A program made the translations under genes and the position numbers. Below, piece by piece: positions 60,228-64,000 of a stretch of 64,000 nucleotides of DNA. How positions within the stretch are numbered: the first letter of the stretch is position 1; every line of letters begins with the position of its first letter. This DNA is from Hypholoma sublateritium FD-334 SS-4 (Eukaryota > Basidiomycota > Agaricomycetes > Agaricales > Strophariaceae). The notes below the pieces were generated by a model, which was given only the letters and a program-made list of their open reading frames with translations, did not search any database and was not told the origin of the DNA. Where the stretch lies: NCBI GenBank assembly GCA_000827495.1, contig KN817531.1, positions 322,444 through 386,443 of the forward strand. The letters run 5' to 3'.

Positions 60228-61508
60228 TTATTCGTCCTTTTCGACCACGAAATTCTCCCCGAGTTTGATTCCGGCTTTCCTAAAATCTTGAGGCTGGCCG
60301 AAAGTTCCCGTTGCTAGCTGTTCTCTGCAATGCACAGTAAGCCTTTGTTTACTGTGGGATGAATATTTAATTAACATACGTTCCGGCGTTATCTGCTACC
60401 TGAGCAATATTACCCCTGCGATGTTTTCCCTTGCGAGAGACCTGACCAGTGGGCGTCGACGCTGAGCTTTAATATTGTGAATATGTTGTAGCGTAGCAAG
60501 GTGCATCATATTAAGCGCGACATTTACCTTTGGGCGCCCGCATCCAGTGACGCCGTCGGCGTTGTGCTTCCAGTACTTGCTACAGTATGTTCGTGAGCCT
60601 TGGTTATCTTACTGTCCATCACATCTTGCTTCTGGCCACTTATTGCCGAGACATCCTTTATGCCAGTCATTTGAGCTCCAAAGGCTGGTCTATTCAGAAA
60701 ATATAGGTTAACGATAGTATGCTTGCCCATAAAATTAGGTTGAAATTGGGTCGTACCTTTTGAAGGCTCGGGGTGGGAATGGCAGACTTGGCGCTGCAGG
60801 CTCCTGGTCAATAGAAGGTGCTCTTGGGATTTGAGTGAGACTGATTGCTTCGCTCGGTGGTCTTTCCACTGCTGTCTGGACAAGAGTGGGTGTCACGGCA
60901 GGGTTGACTACATCGCTCGAGAATCTTGTATTTTTGTAATCGATGATGTGTTGATCGACGGGTCGTTGGGGCGGGGGCGACACGGGCTGCTGATGTGAGG
61001 CATAGTTGGATTGTTGACGGTTTTGAGCCTTCAAAAGCGCTTCCGACCTGACCTTCGCCAGGTTGGATTCACTCTGTAATGAGAGTTGGACAAAATGGGC
61101 ATATAATCAGGATAAGTATGTGTTCATGATAACCTGATGCATACCTGATAGTCATCACGGCGCTCAGCAATATCGATGTGTAAGCCCCTTATGTTGCTCG
61201 TTGTCGCGATTGGAGGTTTATCACGGAAGTAGGTTCCTGGTCGCAAAGCCTTGGCCAAATCATTCACCTGATCTTTAGACCTGTTTGGAGGTATTAATGT
61301 CTAGTAAAAAAAACTGTTATAAGCTCGAATATTGTGCATACGAGTCAACTCCTTGAAGACCCTTTTCCTTCACGTCGGGATCAAGCTCCGTTTCCACGAC
61401 CTTTTTGAAGGTACTGGTGCTTATGTGAGACTTGCCCAATTCGATAACTTTTCTTGGGTACGAATATTTTCCGGAGCCCTCTGGTTCAGAGTTTGGGTTC
61501 AAAGACAT
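60228..61508 (-). CDS. Fungal hypothetical protein, Pro/Ser-rich, probably nuclear or cytosolic
   Basis: No function recognised. ATG 61506-61508 opens MSLNPNSEPEGSGKYSYPRK. Several exons follow: STSTFKKVVETELDPDVKEK, SKDQVNDLAKALRPGTYFRD, SNIRGLHIDIAERRDDYQ, a low-complexity middle (HQQPVSPPPQRPVDQHIIDY), GAQMTGIKDVSAISGQKQ, and a basic stretch VSRKGKHRRGNIAQVADNAG. It ends REQLATGTFGQPQDFRKAGI to VVEKDE with TAA 60228-60230. At least six short introns with GT..AG ends are needed. The structured N- and C-terminal blocks flanking a disordered middle look conserved rather than random. No signal peptide or membrane helix was seen. Confidence 0.6.
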
Positions 61509-62439
61509 ATCTGTGACAAGTAATTGGAAGGGGGAGTAAGATGCAATCTGAGGCTTTCACCCTCGAGGTATTTATCCATAGCACATCCTCCTAAATATGG
61601 CTAACATGTCAATCGACGATTTGTTAGTACCACATGTTTGGGGCATTATGTCTATTGATATTATGGCAACTTTCGGTTCGATTAAACGTCTACTGCGCAG
61701 AGCCACATGGAGCCTCCAACTACCCCCCTCCGCCTTCGAGGAGTCATTTGCTTGTAGGAACGGTGTGACTAAGTACCCCCAAAGCGGTATCTGATTCTCA
61801 GCACACCAAGGATTTATATACCGTGAGCAGGCAGCTCTGCTCTGGAAGCCCCGCATGAGGCAGCGGTATGTATTAATCTGCCATTGAAACCCTGAAAGAT
61901 CCCGGAAGTCGCTGATATATATCACGAACATGAGGCGCACAGTGACCTGTGAGAATTGTCTAAATCCAGCACTAATATCCATAAACGGCAACATTGATAG
62001 TCAGTTCATCAAGGTGACGTGAGGCAACTATATAACCGGCACAAGGACCGTGTCGCAAGTTCCGAATGGAGATACCTACTCCACGGTCAGCGGCCATATG
62101 TTCTGCGTTTAATGACTCGTTAGGACTCAATATCAGATTTTTTTTATCCCACTGTGGTTCGCGCCAAGCTCACGCACCGACAGGTTTGTATCTTTGAACG
62201 CACCAAACCGCCACCGAGAAACTGCCCCAGACCACCAATTAGATTGGTTACAACATGAAATATGATGTCGGGTGATTTCATAGAACAATGAGCTCCGTTA
62301 TCTATATCCCCTAGCCATGAATTTTGATTGCATACATGTGTGTGGGGCCAATCACAAGCATCATATCTACAGCTAAATTTGCACCGATGTCAAGACTCAA
62401 ATCGCCACGAACTGTCACCAGATTGAATGAGACCATCGA
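61509..62439. other. Gap with the second diverged repeat copy
   Basis: Holds repeat copy B (about 61830-62100). A 140-codon minus-strand frame (61572-61994) overlaps it, but the matching frame in copy A is different in length, so I do not call a gene. Confidence 0.4.
61830..62100. repeat. Diverged dispersed repeat, copy B
   Basis: Same block order as copy A at 55590-55850, with a roughly 20-bp insertion before the CACTAATATCCATAAACGGC block. The two copies lie on the same strand about 6.2 kb apart and flank TAF13, the kinase and the hypothetical gene. Confidence 0.7.
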
Positions 62440-64000
62440 TTAAGTTCCGTGTTTTATTCGTCCGATATCTATTGTACACGTTGACAGCAAAGAAGTGGCT
62501 TGTGAAGTCAAATTGCCACTCACAGCGTGAATGTGCCACTGGTGCCCGCGTAGACCAGACTTCCAAATATATTGCGGAAGGATGTGGATTATTCCATGAC
62601 TGATTACTCGTATCGTGGTGGGGCCTCCGATGGAGGACGTTTTTGCACCGATGCCACTGAAAAATAATCGACCACTGTGCTCTGCTTCGGCTGTGGGCGC
62701 TCGCTGGTCTTTTCTAAAATCACTGCCTTTCAGTGTATGTTCCGGTTCATCATCAAGATATGGTGTAATAACGACTGGCACGTGAGTTGAAGATTAACCA
62801 ACAGGAAATAACAACTGGTCGGATGGAGACGTGGCTTACGGCTGGTATCTATCGCATTCGATCCCCCTATTTCATGTCTTACTCAGGTAGAGAATGCCAG
62901 CTACTCCCAGTACAATGAAGAGGAGGCCGCCCAGAAGCCCTCTGACAATGGGTCCAACCGATACCGAACTGGTAGATGACTGGGTTACTTTAGTCGTTGC
63001 TGCCGGGAAGGATCCTATAGGTGACGTCGCTGTTGTGTCGTCGAAAGAAACTATAGAGAAATAGTCGAGATAGAAGTCGTCTCCGTTAGTCATGTTTTCG
63101 ATCACAAGAGTGTGAATAGCGGAGGGGAGTTCATCAGACTGGAAGAAGCTCTGCTTGTAATGGGTATGCAAATTCTATCTGGGTCCCGCCATCGATGCTG
63201 TAGGATGACTGCGGTGAAGCACCCGCGCCGACAGCACCGATCGTTCTGTACACACCAATTTTGATGTTTTTCAGAAGATCAGTTATGAAATAGGGACAGA
63301 ATAGTTTACGGGTGCACCTGAGAAGGAGATCGACACCGTCGAGTCACTTGCGCTGGTCTCACTTGCGCTGGTCCAAGAGTCAGTTTCCATGTACTCATAC
63401 CATTCCCAGCGCTATTCCAGGTTCCCGTGTAAACGATGGATGGGTCTCGATCATCAAGCGTCGATGTGTATTGCACAATAGTAACAGTGGGTGAGGCACT
63501 GGAGCTTTTGGACGAACCCGACTCTGACAGTACGGAGTTTGTCGAACCTGAGGCCCCAGCTGCAGCGGCGATTGAGAAAGTCTCGATGGATACAGCCGTC
63601 GCCGTGAAAGTAGCTGTCGTCACCACCGTCGTTGTGGATCTTGTGAGCGTCGCAGACGCTGTAGGTGGTGGGCTCAACGATGTCGTGACGTTAGAAACGA
63701 CGTTGGCAAAGTCAATGTACAATCGACGCCCAGTAACCAAGTTTTGAATGGTAAGAGTGTGAGCACTGGAGGTGAGTATACCGGACTGGAAGAGTAGTTG
63801 CCTCCACTGAGTGGCGCCAGATTGCTGAGACTGTCAATGTGGTGGCAGGCCCACCATCGATGATGTACGATGCTTGCGGCGGAATACCATCGCCTAAGGA
63901 TTCAACGGTTCCAAACACACTGACTTGCACACCTTGAGACGAATTTGAGTGCAAGTCACCGGATCGGCGCTCGATGTGCCCACCTGAGAAGTTGAGTTTT
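62440..64000 (-). CDS. Single-pass membrane glycoprotein with two jelly-roll-like domains (5' end outside window)
   Basis: Second member of the surface-protein family seen at 35501. The first visible domain has VQVSVFGTVES and ASYIIDGG; a hydrophobic strand set SAHTLTIQNL leads to YIDFANV. A long Thr/Ser-rich stalk (STTTVVTTATFTATAVSIET) follows, then the second domain with DDRDPSIVYTGTWN, KIGVYRTIG and SYSIDGG, and IHTLVIENMTNGDDFYLDYF. A short Ser/Thr linker precedes the helix LLGGLLFIVLGVAGILYL. A GTAAGA intron (about 62895 to 62770) joins the helix to IVITPYLDDEPEHTLKG, a cytoplasmic tail reaching about 62440. The tail end is uncertain. Protein function is unknown; a role as surface sensor or adhesin is only a guess. 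Confidence 0.7.

Noticed and set aside
61572..61994. 140-codon minus-strand frame overlapping repeat copy B
   Set aside because: The corresponding frame in copy A is shorter and interrupted differently, so a shared functional protein is not supported beyond a short block.

Overview
The window looks like nuclear DNA of a mushroom-forming basidiomycete (Agaricomycetes). Most genes are split by many 45-65 nt GT..AG introns, including one 7-nt exon. The proteins are fungal (Rud3-type golgin, Rsc8/Swi3, Rpc31, Yra1, TAF13, ABCC transporter). A Clp1 (clampless) homologue, an HNH protein, an atypical kinase and two single-pass membrane glycoproteins belong to families I know mainly from Agaricomycetes. 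The species cannot be named from the sequence. All CDS coordinates span introns, and exon joins were inferred by hand from splice signals and family motifs.

Layout. 1-13.3 kb is ordinary gene-dense DNA: the 3' part of an acid-sphingomyelinase-like phosphodiesterase (+), a RUD3/GMAP-210-like golgin (-), an F-box protein (+), the tRNA-dihydrouridine synthase DUS1 (-) and a secreted S41 peptidase (+). 13.4-32.6 kb is gene-poor. Inside it, from about 16.7 to 28.4 kb, lies a strongly GC- and CpG-rich island with tandem and dispersed repeats. The island carries only one recognisable gene pair: a divergently transcribed polyol dehydrogenase and a KduD-type short-chain dehydrogenase. They share a 189-bp promoter in which an identical CGCAGATAA element sits exactly 31 bp from each start codon.

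32.6-52 kb is gene-dense again: malic enzyme (+), a membrane glycoprotein (-), a large ABCC transporter (-), an HNH-domain protein with an apparent frameshift (-), Rsc8/Swi3 (+), Rpc31 (-) and Yra1 (+, with a 626-nt intron). 52-64 kb holds the Clp1 homologue (-), an unrecognised small gene (-), TAF13 (+), an atypical kinase (-), a fungal hypothetical protein (-) and a second membrane glycoprotein that runs off the end (-). A diverged repeat occurs at 55.6-55.85 and 61.8-62.1 kb.

The most unusual part is the GC-rich island with its symmetric promoter and paired sugar/polyol oxidoreductases, a candidate two-gene catabolic module. The large YRA1 intron, which recalls the autoregulatory intron of yeast YRA1, the 7-nt micro-exon inside a catalytic motif, and the Clp1 homologue are the next most interesting points.
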